A stretch of 15,460 nt of DNA from Methanobacteriota archaeon (GTDB lineage Archaea > Thermoplasmatota > Poseidoniia > Poseidoniales > Poseidoniaceae): NCBI GenBank assembly GCA_002702945.1, contig PADF01000032.1, positions 45,762 to 61,221 on the forward strand, written 5' to 3'. A program made the translations under genes and the position numbers. Shown one piece after another: positions 6,854-15,007 of the stretch. The notes below the pieces were generated by a model. That model was not told where the DNA came from. It ran no database searches and worked only from the letters and a program-made list of their open reading frames with translations. Each line of letters begins with the position of its first letter. Position 1 is the stretch's first letter.

Positions 6854-9800
6854 TCAGTAATCTTCATGTTCTAAATCATCAAGATCTTCTTCATCCTCTT
6901 CATTTTCCCATCCATAGTCTTCTTGTAGCGCCCCATCTGAAAAGTCAAGAGAGGTTTTTGATGCAATAGAAATTACTACTGTCACAGTGATTAAAGTCAA
7001 GATAATAAAAATCCAAGTTAGTGGGTTTTCTCTAGGGGCGTCAATCCAACCGAAGTATTTTGAATAAGCAACATCAATAGAGTGTTCAGCACTATTGTCG
7101 GCATCATTAACTTCAACAATGAAATTTTCATAATCTACCACGACTCTCACTCTGTCGACTTCTTCAGCCTTCCATATGGTTGATACAATTACCCTCTCAT
7201 TTTCTCCAATTCCAGCAATATTAATTGTTTCAAATGGTTTTTCAGTATCTCCGGCAAAGAATGCAACCTTGAAGGGTGAATCTGTGGAACCACCTTTGTT
7301 GAGAATAATTACTTCAATTTCTACCTTGGTATTTGGAGATACGTGATCATCAGATAATGAGATACTCTCAATGCTAAGTTCTGGTCCTAAACTACCAAGT
7401 CTAACCCACTGCCGTTCAAAATCAGTATCATCTAGTGCTAATTCTGGAATTGGACTAGCTTCTGAATTCGAAACTTCTGGGAATTGATTGCCAGCAGCAT
7501 CCCATCCAGTGAGATAGAAACCAACGAAATCTCCGGACCTAGGTATAATTCTGCCATTATCTGTTAAATCTAAATTCCCAGACCAAATCACATTTTGTCC
7601 GTCTTGCTGCATTCCTAAAATTGTAGAACCTGAACCAATTGTTATGGTTTTACTAGAATCCTTCATTATCCAATGAACAGTTTGAATTGAACCTGTCAAA
7701 TCAGCATCCTCAGTCCCAGAAAATTCTACTGGGACACTAGTCAAATCAGTATTAAGTGATATGTCGATAACATTCAACGGGGATATTCTACGAACTACTC
7801 GTGGAGACGAATCATCAACAATAACTTGCAGAGTGGTAGAAACAAGTTGATTCGACATATCTTCGCCTTCACCTGGTATGTTGGTAATAGAAATTAAACA
7901 TGTACGGGATGGAGAGGATTGTAAAGATTGGGCGGAGGAAAGAGGTACTTCTACTAAGAACTCACCACCATCACCCAATGAACCATCGCTCCATATCAAT
8001 TCACCATCAAAGACTTCAACTAAGATACCAATATCTCTAGGAATCGGGATATTACTTCCTTCATAAACAACTCTACCACTGAAAGATAAGCGGTCATCAT
8101 TCCTAACCCTAGTTCCATCGGCAATTTCCCCAACTCTAGGCTCACTTACATCCGAAACAGAATAATCGGATGGAGCGATTACTAAATCATTTTCAACTTT
8201 GAAGGTATGTTCGATAAGTAAAATTTGAGTATCCATCTCAGAACCTCTCTCTTTGAATAACAGAACTAAATCACTCATTTCTTCATCTGGCCAATCCCAT
8301 TCAAACTTGAATATGAAGTCAATTAAAATAAGTGGCAACCCAGATGAATTGATAGTCTGTGTCATTTTACTGGAAGGTAAAATAGTTAGATATTGACTTT
8401 CAGACCAAAATGTATCATTTAAGCCAGAATAAGAAATTCTTTGCGCATCATTAATCGGGTTTGGACCTTCGAAATCAAATACTAACGAAATATGCTCGAA
8501 ATCAATAACTGTATTTTCATCGACAAAGCCAAATGAAATCTTCTGTGTCTTTCCAGCATATACAGGTTGTTCATCTTGATGACCAAACCATTCAAGTCCA
8601 GTAAATACCGCAACAGAATCTTTTCTTGTTATGAATGTCGCATCATCATAATCGAAGCCGAATGAGGTTTGATAAGTTTGAGTATCGCCATTGGAATCTT
8701 GAAATTCACTATACATCGAATTACCTGCCAAATCATGTCCATCCCAAAAGTAAGAAACTCTGCCCATGTTAGGATTGCGTGAATGATCAATTTCTGCTTC
8801 AAACCATTTATTTGGTGCATCGGTATAGTTCTCAACTACTATCTTTGCATACTCTTCCAGTTCTGCTTGTCCATTTCTATTCAAATCATGGTCTGCTTCA
8901 ACCCAATAATTTAGAGTCAAAGCCATTGGACTTCCAACTTGGTCTTTAACCAAAACCCTTACTTCTTGATTATAATTTGCTGCTTCATAACTTTCATCCT
9001 TAGGACTTGTGTCAATCTTTAGAGGCGCAGTCGCATCAACTTTGAAGGTCCTAAACCAGTCGCTATTAGGAAGAATGGATAATGAAGGATTTACTTCATT
9101 GAAGTTTTGAACTTCAAATGTGTATCCATCGGGTTTGTCAGTATTAGGCATAGTAATTGGAATAAAGAAAGTTCCATTGTTATTGTTGGTATCTCTAGCA
9201 TTACTTTCAACCCATCCTTCTCTGGAGACTCTAACATCAAACATATTGTCAAGTGGAGCATCTTCAGTTCCAACATACCACATTGCACCTTGGAAAAAGA
9301 CAGTTTCCCCTCCTGCAATCCATGAATTATCAGGTACATCATCAGATACAACTAATCCTGAATTATCTCTAACCTTAAGCCATCCCAATCCATAGGAATG
9401 GTTGACTGATACAGCTTCATTAGAAATCAAATCTACCGGAGAAAAACCATCTGTTCCACTGTTATCAGTACAATCTGCTTTGAACCTAACTTCATCTTGC
9501 TCAGGGAAATCACTATTTACAGAAAATCTCCAATGAATCTCTAATATTCCATTATTGGTTGAAGACCAAGAACTCTGATCTAATTCAATATAATTATCAG
9601 GGTCATTTGGTGGCGGAAAAATATCTCCATTTTCCCACTCTAATACAGGATTTGATCCAACATCAGTAAGAAGTGTCAATTCTGCCCTATTCATTTGACT
9701 TGCTTGTTCTCCAATGATATGTCTAGTTACAACTTCGTATGGCTCGACTCTAGGATGAAGTACTTCTTGTTCATCAAACTCGATATCTAAATTTACAGTT

Positions 9801-11926
9801 CTCATGATATATGTTATAGAGAATTGTTCTAGAGACAATAACCCTGAACTTTCAGAAGAGATATTAATAGGAATCACAGACATACCAGAACCAGTATCGG
9901 GAATTAAATTATTCAATGTAGAAATAATGCTACTAGACGCGTCGGAAGTCCTCACATTTTGGGTTCCAACCAAAGCCCCTTCACTGGATAGTCTTTTCCA
10001 AACTTCAACTCCACCAATATGTAGTGCTGGTTCAGATGGGGCATTCGAATGTTGAGCAATTGTCAAATCAGTAATGTATGGAGTAACTGCAGAATTAGAA
10101 GTTGTCAATTGAATTCTTACACATAGGTAATAACTTGAACCAGAAATTGGCTTTGTGACTCCTGATTCTGTTTTTGTCCAGGTTTGGACACCTGATGAAC
10201 TGGATGAGCAAGATGAGGAAGAAGAGGCTGCTCCAAAACTAACTTGGATATTGGTACCCGTAGGGGTTGAACCTGACCAGTCTAAGGTTGCAGCAACAGT
10301 TGATGATGTACCAGAACCAACATATTGGTATGCATAAAAATACCCACTGGTTCTATAAGTTGCAACATATTCAATTCCTACTGAATCTAAAATCGGAGAA
10401 ACTCCATTTGAAGCAGTTAATTCTACTCTCCAATCAATAGTATTACCCAGTTGAGGAAATTGAATTAATTGGCCTACATATGCACCAACCCAGTTCATAC
10501 CCCCGTCATTTGATAACTCAATTTCTAAATTAGTACCACTTGGAATATATCCAACCAAACTCTTCAGTGTCATTGTATCAATTGAAGCGGAAAGCGTTTG
10601 GGTCCTGCCTGATATAATCTCAGAAGAAAGCGTAGTAGGATTGGTATATTCTACAGTTCCATCACCATAACTATGGATTTTCCTTGAAGAACTACTACAA
10701 TAACTAGTGTAATGGCAGACAAATAGAATTCTTCCATCATCTGAATCAGTTAGACCATAATGGCCTCTACTGGATAATGATTCTGAACCCATTAAAATGG
10801 GGGAAATACCATTGAAATTGAAGAAATAATGCCTGCTAGGGTATCCTGATGTTGACCTATCGTATTCATTATAGATTATGGTCGGTAAATTGACAACTAA
10901 ACCAGCCCCATAGCTGCTCTTTATTCCTGCAGCAGAACCAATTGACCAAGTCCCATTAATCAAAGTTGGATTGGTTGAATCTACCTCATGCAAATAATGA
11001 TCTGCAGATTGATAACTATAAGTTGAAAGATACATTTTTCCTGTATTATCGTCAAAATCTACTCCGTTGATATATCCTTGAGCGTTTGAATACCAAGTAT
11101 TCTGACAATTCCAAGATAAAGAAGTTGCAGTTTTTGTTACAGACCATTTGTTGACTGTGTAATAAGTATAGTGAACAGTCCAAATAGAACCATCGTAAAC
11201 TGTTGCATCATAAATATTGTAAAAAAGTGAATTGGTAGAAGTTGCTGAACAAGAACCTGTGTTCATACTTGCAGTCCCTATGTATGCACCTGTTGTAGAA
11301 TTGATTCGTAAAATTGTAGGTTGTTGACTAGGATAACTAGAAGTGTACTTTAGAACAAAATATTCATCCTCATACAACAGTACTACTCCTACATAGCCCC
11401 AAGAAGCAGAACTACTAACAGTGAAATCTGGATATTTTAATGATAATGAATTATATCCTTGATCACTTAAAGCTGCAAATTGTCCAGTTGTATTGTGTAT
11501 GGCACTTCCAGTGGATGCCAAATCACCAGTTCTAGATAATGTATTTACCACATTTGTAGGGTTACCCTGCAACTCCATACCTTGATTTTGAGTATTTAGA
11601 TAGTATCTGTATCCGCTGGTGAAAGGGCTGGGTACATTGCCCGAAATATATCCATTATTATCTCCTGTTCCACCATAATCCGAATCAGATGTAAAGTTGA
11701 TCCATGAAGTTTGACTAGCCTCACCACGGAAAGTAAACGATGCTTCAGTAACATCTGCTCCATAAGGCATTGTTATTTCACCTGCATTAACATCTCCAGA
11801 TGAAGAAAATACATGTTCAAAAGATGTCGAACCGTCGTCGAATTGAGAATTAGTATAGGAACTTGCAGCCAATGGTGAGGAGATTGATAACAAAAATAAT
11901 GATACCAAAAAAACTGCTCGATTCAT
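6854..11926 (-). CDS. Giant secreted multidomain surface protein with C-terminal membrane anchor
   Basis: The product has 1690 residues. The N-terminal signal peptide is MNRAVFLVSLFLLSISSPLA, with cleavage likely near residues 20-22. Region 170-440 is rich in Tyr, Ser and Trp and has blade-like repeats suggesting a beta-propeller. Two related beta-sandwich-like modules follow (about 453-523 and 541-625), both carrying a TNxxxxxS pattern and ending in a P-x-(I/L)-x-(D/S) strand. The second holds a Ser-rich Cys insert near 568-579. Ig-like segments appear around 960-1100 and 1370-1480 (each with a W-D-x-AGN type strand). An EF-hand-like loop sits at 1014-1025 (D1014, N1016, N1018, G1019, E1025). 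A CARDB-like domain covers about 1516-1618, then one transmembrane helix (1636-1655) and a strongly acidic 35-residue cytoplasmic tail. The expected topology is almost entirely extracellular. It starts at ATG 11926; an A/T box (11951-11960) about 29 nt upstream allows a leaderless mRNA. A role in adhesion or polymer binding is inference; no catalytic motif was recognised. Confidence 0.85.
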   Translation of the reverse strand: MNRAVFLVSLFLLSISSPLAASSYTNSQFDDGSTSFEHVFSSSGDVNAGEITMPYGADVTEASFTFRGEASQTSWINFTSDSDYGGTGDNNGYISGNVPSPFTSGYRYYLNTQNQGMELQGNPTNVVNTLSRTGDLASTGSAIHNTTGQFAALSDQGYNSLSLKYPDFTVSSSASWGYVGVVLLYEDEYFVLKYTSSYPSQQPTILRINSTTGAYIGTASMNTGSCSATSTNSLFYNIYDATVYDGSIWTVHYTYYTVNKWSVTKTATSLSWNCQNTWYSNAQGYINGVDFDDNTGKMYLSTYSYQSADHYLHEVDSTNPTLINGTWSIGSAAGIKSSYGAGLVVNLPTIIYNEYDRSTSGYPSRHYFFNFNGISPILMGSESLSSRGHYGLTDSDDGRILFVCHYTSYCSSSSRKIHSYGDGTVEYTNPTTLSSEIISGRTQTLSASIDTMTLKSLVGYIPSGTNLEIELSNDGGMNWVGAYVGQLIQFPQLGNTIDWRVELTASNGVSPILDSVGIEYVATYRTSGYFYAYQYVGSGTSSTVAATLDWSGSTPTGTNIQVSFGAASSSSSCSSSSSGVQTWTKTESGVTKPISGSSYYLCVRIQLTTSNSAVTPYITDLTIAQHSNAPSEPALHIGGVEVWKRLSSEGALVGTQNVRTSDASSSIISTLNNLIPDTGSGMSVIPINISSESSGLLSLEQFSITYIMRTVNLDIEFDEQEVLHPRVEPYEVVTRHIIGEQASQMNRAELTLLTDVGSNPVLEWENGDIFPPPNDPDNYIELDQSSWSSTNNGILEIHWRFSVNSDFPEQDEVRFKADCTDNSGTDGFSPVDLISNEAVSVNHSYGLGWLKVRDNSGLVVSDDVPDNSWIAGGETVFFQGAMWYVGTEDAPLDNMFDVRVSREGWVESNARDTNNNNGTFFIPITMPNTDKPDGYTFEVQNFNEVNPSLSILPNSDWFRTFKVDATAPLKIDTSPKDESYEAANYNQEVRVLVKDQVGSPMALTLNYWVEADHDLNRNGQAELEEYAKIVVENYTDAPNKWFEAEIDHSRNPNMGRVSYFWDGHDLAGNSMYSEFQDSNGDTQTYQTSFGFDYDDATFITRKDSVAVFTGLEWFGHQDEQPVYAGKTQKISFGFVDENTVIDFEHISLVFDFEGPNPINDAQRISYSGLNDTFWSESQYLTILPSSKMTQTINSSGLPLILIDFIFKFEWDWPDEEMSDLVLLFKERGSEMDTQILLIEHTFKVENDLVIAPSDYSVSDVSEPRVGEIADGTRVRNDDRLSFSGRVVYEGSNIPIPRDIGILVEVFDGELIWSDGSLGDGGEFLVEVPLSSAQSLQSSPSRTCLISITNIPGEGEDMSNQLVSTTLQVIVDDSSPRVVRRISPLNVIDISLNTDLTSVPVEFSGTEDADLTGSIQTVHWIMKDSSKTITIGSGSTILGMQQDGQNVIWSGNLDLTDNGRIIPRSGDFVGFYLTGWDAAGNQFPEVSNSEASPIPELALDDTDFERQWVRLGSLGPELSIESISLSDDHVSPNTKVEIEVIILNKGGSTDSPFKVAFFAGDTEKPFETINIAGIGENERVIVSTIWKAEEVDRVRVVVDYENFIVEVNDADNSAEHSIDVAYSKYFGWIDAPRENPLTWIFIILTLITVTVVISIASKTSLDFSDGALQEDYGWENEEDEEDLDDLEHEDY

Positions 11927-12063
11927 AGTCTAGCCCCAATTAACACTCGCTTAACAATTAGCGATGGAAACACTACTATTCAATTATGCCCCTAAATGTT
12001 AATACAATCAATCAAAGAAGTCAAAGATAAAAACCCATGTGGCTAGATTAGGCGGGGACCATT
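11927..12063. promoter_or_regulatory. Divergent promoter region between the giant gene and the small membrane protein gene
   Basis: These 137 nt are AT-rich and contain no coding frame worth reporting. Toward the plus strand, GATAAAAA (12026-12033) is a plausible TATA element about 35 nt before ATG 12064, followed by GGCGGGGA (12051-12058), a weak purine-rich ribosome site. Toward the minus strand, the A/T box at 11951-11960 lies at the distance expected for a leaderless transcript starting at ATG 11926. CGCT and AGCG arms flank this box (11948-11963). Assignments are by spacing only. Confidence 0.35.
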
Positions 12064-12450
12064 ATGGGCTTAATTTCGGATATTTGGGAAAAACAACATG
12101 GTAGGCAACTAATGTTGAGTGCAACTGGATTTGGTGCCTCATTATTACTATTTTTAGCCTCAGGATACCAACTATTATTCTTACAGGATAGCAGTGAATG
12201 GGGAGACCTCACAGGTGCGGCAATAGGCTTTGGCGTCTTATCTGGAATTTTACTACTGATAATCACACCTGAGTTTCTTTCTTTGAAAGGTTACGTATCG
12301 ATTCTAGATGAATTAAAAGAAATAGATTCTCTTTCAGAACTCAAGAGAAGGCGTGCAGAGGGTGATGAGGCTGCAAAGGTACTAGGCGCTGGACATGCTG
12401 AAAGTTGGAATGAATTCTTGCAAGAAAGAGGATTAAAAAAGATGAAATGA
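12064..12450 (+). CDS. Small two-TM membrane protein of unknown function
   Basis: I do not recognise this 128-residue protein. Residues 1-14 are polar and mixed-charge. Two hydrophobic segments follow at about 16-40 and 49-68, joined by a short acidic turn (QDSSEWGD). The remaining 60 residues are charged and probably helical: a Leu/Glu/Lys-rich stretch (79-97) with RRR, then GAGHAESWNEFLQERG (107-122). Both ends would lie on the same side, probably the cytoplasm given the basic C-terminal half. The gene ends nine bases before the TTG start of the signal peptidase, so the two are almost certainly co-transcribed. The peptidase's ribosome site overlaps this gene's stop codon, which suggests translational coupling. 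It could be an accessory subunit or regulator of the peptidase; that is inferred from position only. Confidence 0.75.
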   Translation: MGLISDIWEKQHGRQLMLSATGFGASLLLFLASGYQLLFLQDSSEWGDLTGAAIGFGVLSGILLLIITPEFLSLKGYVSILDELKEIDSLSELKRRRAEGDEAAKVLGAGHAESWNEFLQERGLKKMK

Positions 12451-12462
12451 GGTGATTGATTG
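12449..12462 (+). promoter_or_regulatory. Ribosome-binding site GAGGTG with TTG start for the signal peptidase
   Basis: GAGGTG (12449-12454) overlaps the TGA stop of the preceding gene and lies five bases before TTG (12460-12462). No in-frame ATG occurs upstream of the first transmembrane helix, and the next in-frame Met (residue 20) is inside that helix. The TTG is therefore the start supported by both spacing and protein content. It also shows that SD-led TTG initiation is probably used in this genome. Confidence 0.7.
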
Positions 12463-13473
12463 ACCGAATCAACACCTTTTGGTAACCTACTGCGTGAGAT
12501 TACTCTCGCTGCAGCAATGATATTCATTCTCGTAGTTGGGCTCTGGGCACACACAGGAATAATGCCACCATTGGTAGTTGTAGAGTCTTCTTCAATGATT
12601 CATGAGGTCGACGGCGAGATCGGAAGTATTGATGCCGGAGACTTGATTCTTGTAAAGGATACATCTTTTGAAAATATTATTACATTTGCTGAAGCGACTT
12701 CAACGCAAGACTCTTCTTATGGACATGAGATGCATGGTATGGAAGGTGATGTGATTATTTATCAAAAGAATGGCGATTCAGGAACTCCTATCATTCATCG
12801 TGCCATTCTTAGAGTGGAAGTAAGTCAAACTATGACACCGGATAGAAATGCAACAGCTGACGATAATAATTCCGCACACTGCCCTAGTGGCGGCACATGG
12901 GATTCTCACTCGATAGATCTTGATGGAGAAATGGGGACTTGTGTCCTTACATGGAATGTACCTGGTACTAATGTATCAGACCAAGAAAAAATAACTATTC
13001 ATTTCAATGGAGATAAAGCCGGTTATTATGATTGTAAAAGAATGGCACACGCCAATGTTGAGTCTTTTCTTGTTGTCTGGGATTGGCAACCAAAGCATGC
13101 AGGAATCTTAACATTAGGAGATAATAATCAATGTTCAGTAGATCAAGGCGGCTTAGCTGTTAATGGCTCATCTGGAGTCCATAGTGAATCTGGAGTTGCT
13201 GGCCCTGTTAGAGAGGAATGGCTCATCGGCGTTGCTGGAGGAGAGATTCCATGGCTTGGTTCTGTTAAATTAATGGCCAGTGGAGGCGATTCGCCAGGAG
13301 CAAGTTTTGTCCCTCAATCCTCTTTTATTTACCTTGGATTAGTAATTGGCTTAGTATTATTTTCACCTTGGATTTTAGAAAAGGGGTTGAAAAATATCTT
13401 ACAACAATCTCCTGAATCTGAACAGATAAAAATTGAGATGCTAAAATATGTTCATTCTTCAGAAGAAGAATAA
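12460..13473 (+). CDS. Archaeal/ER-type signal peptidase I (S26B) with an enlarged extracytoplasmic insert
   Basis: This membrane serine protease should remove signal peptides from exported proteins. The 337 residues contain an N-terminal transmembrane helix (about 14-30), the nucleophile box VVESSSM (40-46) with Ser45 as the likely nucleophile, and IDAGDLILVK (57-66). The His box IIHR (111-114) has His113, as in archaeal and eukaryotic Sec11-type enzymes instead of the bacterial Lys. The GDNN box ILTLGDNN (216-223) carries conserved Asp221. A second helix lies at about 287-305 with a charged C-terminal tail. About 100 residues separate the His box and the GDNN box, holding Cys141, Cys161 and Cys192, with Cys225 just after; this is longer than I expect for the family and may form a disulfide-bearing subdomain. 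It follows the unknown two-TM gene at nine bases. Its last 22 bases overlap the convergent RuvC-like gene. Confidence 0.87.
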   Translation: MTESTPFGNLLREITLAAAMIFILVVGLWAHTGIMPPLVVVESSSMIHEVDGEIGSIDAGDLILVKDTSFENIITFAEATSTQDSSYGHEMHGMEGDVIIYQKNGDSGTPIIHRAILRVEVSQTMTPDRNATADDNNSAHCPSGGTWDSHSIDLDGEMGTCVLTWNVPGTNVSDQEKITIHFNGDKAGYYDCKRMAHANVESFLVVWDWQPKHAGILTLGDNNQCSVDQGGLAVNGSSGVHSESGVAGPVREEWLIGVAGGEIPWLGSVKLMASGGDSPGASFVPQSSFIYLGLVIGLVLFSPWILEKGLKNILQQSPESEQIKIEMLKYVHSSEEE

Positions 13474-14213
13474 TTCATTTTATTTACCACTTCTTGTAAA
13501 GAAAAATGCCCTTTAGCAACCATTTTAGCCTGCTCAAAAGAAATTGTGAAAAGTCCGTTACTAAATTTACGACTTTGTCTTTGAATCTCTTTAATTTGTC
13601 CTGAAGAAGGTTCAATATCGCGTAATTCCCAAACTCTAGTTCCACTCATTGAAGAAATTCTTAATGCTGAAATTGAATGATTATGCCTAAGTAATCCTCG
13701 AGATGTTTTACTTTCATCTACAATCTCAATATTCCAGTTTTTCCTTATACAGAGATTGATTATTCTATCTCTAATTAGAGGATCTCCATCTCCAATCCTT
13801 ATCAATAAAGATTGACAATGAATCAGATTAGAGATTGAGACTATTTTATCTATAATCTCTTCAATAGACTGTAGTTGTGAAACTCCAATAAAAACACCAT
13901 CAGCCAGCCAAGCTAATCCTGGATAAGGGCCTGGATCAATACCGAATATCAATTGCTTAGGATTTCTAAGTCCTTTCATTACTAGTAATGCTAAATCAAT
14001 ACTTTCTTCAATGGTATCAATATTGGTCGGTATTGCTTTTCCTAAATGTTCTTGTTCTAATACTTCGTGACTTTCAGCAAACCAAATTACATCCTTAGTA
14101 GGTAATTTTTCAGACGGATCTAAAACCTCGAAATTGATTTTCCTAGACCTCAATTCTCTAATTAATTTATATGATAATTGGAAATTAGATGTTCTAATCG
14201 CCAACTTGGCCAT
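13452..14213 (-). CDS. RuvC/RNase H-fold-like protein, conserved archaeal type
   Basis: The 253-residue soluble protein has a central signature IFGIDPGPYPGLAWLADG (89-106), which matches the first strand and turn of the RuvC/RNase H-like fold, with Asp93 in the position of the first catalytic acid. Further candidates are Asp142 and Asp144 (GDGDP, 141-145) and Asp166/Glu167 (IVDES). The region RHNHSISALRI (176-186) resembles the last RuvC motif but shows Ser where an Asp is usual, so a full acidic active site is uncertain. Residues 1-60 form a separate alpha/beta-looking domain (ATG, LSYKLIRELRSRKINFEVLDP). The last 40 residues are basic then Ser/Glu-rich. A TATA-like TTTAATATG (minus strand, 14275-14267) lies about 55-60 nt before the start, and AAGGT (14216-14220) is close to the ATG. 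The gene is divergent from the Hjc-like gene. A nuclease role is inferred; a non-catalytic nucleic-acid-binding role is possible. Confidence 0.65.
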   Translation of the reverse strand: MAKLAIRTSNFQLSYKLIRELRSRKINFEVLDPSEKLPTKDVIWFAESHEVLEQEHLGKAIPTNIDTIEESIDLALLVMKGLRNPKQLIFGIDPGPYPGLAWLADGVFIGVSQLQSIEEIIDKIVSISNLIHCQSLLIRIGDGDPLIRDRIINLCIRKNWNIEIVDESKTSRGLLRHNHSISALRISSMSGTRVWELRDIEPSSGQIKEIQRQSRKFSNGLFTISFEQAKMVAKGHFSLQEVVNKMNYSSSEE

Positions 14214-14335
14214 ATACCTTCTAAATCGTCATGCTCAACAAACCTATCGTCGCAGGTATGCGTTGCATATTAAATCAACATAAAGTCGCATATTAGACCG
14301 AAGTAATCAAAAACGCTTGACAATGATGTATATTC
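14214..14335. promoter_or_regulatory. Divergent promoter region with two GCATATTA direct repeats
   Basis: The 122-nt gap serves both the RuvC-like gene (minus) and the Hjc-like gene (plus). GCATATTA occurs twice, at 14265-14272 and 14288-14295, with starts 23 nt apart. The first copy overlaps TTTAATATG on the minus strand, a good TATA element for the minus gene. The second lies about 40 nt before the GTG of the plus gene. They may be two core promoters or paired regulator sites; sequence alone does not decide. Confidence 0.4.
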
Positions 14336-15007
14336 GTGAGTAGCCAATATGAACGAGAACTGAGGCAGGTACTAGCCGGCGTTCCCAAAGGGGTTGAATC
14401 AGTCATTCGATCATGTGATGAAAAAGAGAAATTAAAGATGAGATTGATTCTTAAGCGTCCGTTTTTAGTTGTTAGAGCTGCAGGTTCGGGGATGGATGGT
14501 TCTGGTGATTTACTTGCACTACGTGGAGATATTTGTTTTCCAATTGAAGTTAAGTCTAGGAAAAAATCAAAAATATATCTTTCAGGACAAACTAGAGATC
14601 AATATGATTCAATGGTTTATGAAGGTGAAAGATGTAAATTAATGCCGTTGTATGCTTATCGATTAAAGGGGGTCAGAGGAGATTCATGGCGTATTTTTAG
14701 AGTCGAAATTGAAGGGTTGTCTGGAAAATTAAGAAAATTGTCTCACTTGATTCCACCATTGCCGAAAACTAACCGGGGAAAACCCTATCTAGACTGGGAA
14801 AAAGGAATGAAATTAAATGATTTCATTGCATTAGTGTGCTCTCAAGCCGGTTTAGAAAAATATAATTTTAATCAATTAAAGATTAGAAGTTCAAAATCAG
14901 ATATGAACATCATATCAAAACATACTTCAGAAAATTTTGAAGTGGACCAAAAATTCCCTTCACAAATTGACATCTTTGCTGAGTTGGCAAGAAGAAAGAG
15001 TGTTTAA
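14336..15007 (+). CDS. Hjc-like Holliday junction resolvase with C-terminal extension
   Basis: The N-terminal 100 residues match archaeal Hjc, which cuts four-way DNA junctions during recombination: Glu6 in YERELRQVL (5-13), VVRAAGSGMDGSGDLLA (45-61) with the catalytic Asp58, PIEVKSRKK (69-77) with Glu71 and Lys73 of the E-x-K motif, then IYLSGQTRDQY (80-90). These form the PD-(D/E)XK nuclease core. Hjc proteins are usually about 120-140 residues; this one has 223. Residues from about 130 form an extra basic region (PLPKTNRGKPYLDWEKGMKL, 142-161, then a Lys/Ser-rich tail) that I do not recognise. The insert between Glu6 and Asp58 is also longer than usual. The frame opens at GTG 14336; ATGs at 14323 and 14326 are in another frame that stops within seven codons. 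No SD is visible. Its stop directly abuts the convergent protease gene. Confidence 0.78.
   Translation: MSSQYERELRQVLAGVPKGVESVIRSCDEKEKLKMRLILKRPFLVVRAAGSGMDGSGDLLALRGDICFPIEVKSRKKSKIYLSGQTRDQYDSMVYEGERCKLMPLYAYRLKGVRGDSWRIFRVEIEGLSGKLRKLSHLIPPLPKTNRGKPYLDWEKGMKLNDFIALVCSQAGLEKYNFNQLKIRSSKSDMNIISKHTSENFEVDQKFPSQIDIFAELARRKSV

Noticed and set aside
11940..11970. CGCT/AGCG arms around the A/T box as a riboswitch or attachment site
   Set aside because: The arms are four bases only and nothing nearby suggests an integrase or a structured RNA; kept only as a note in the promoter entry.
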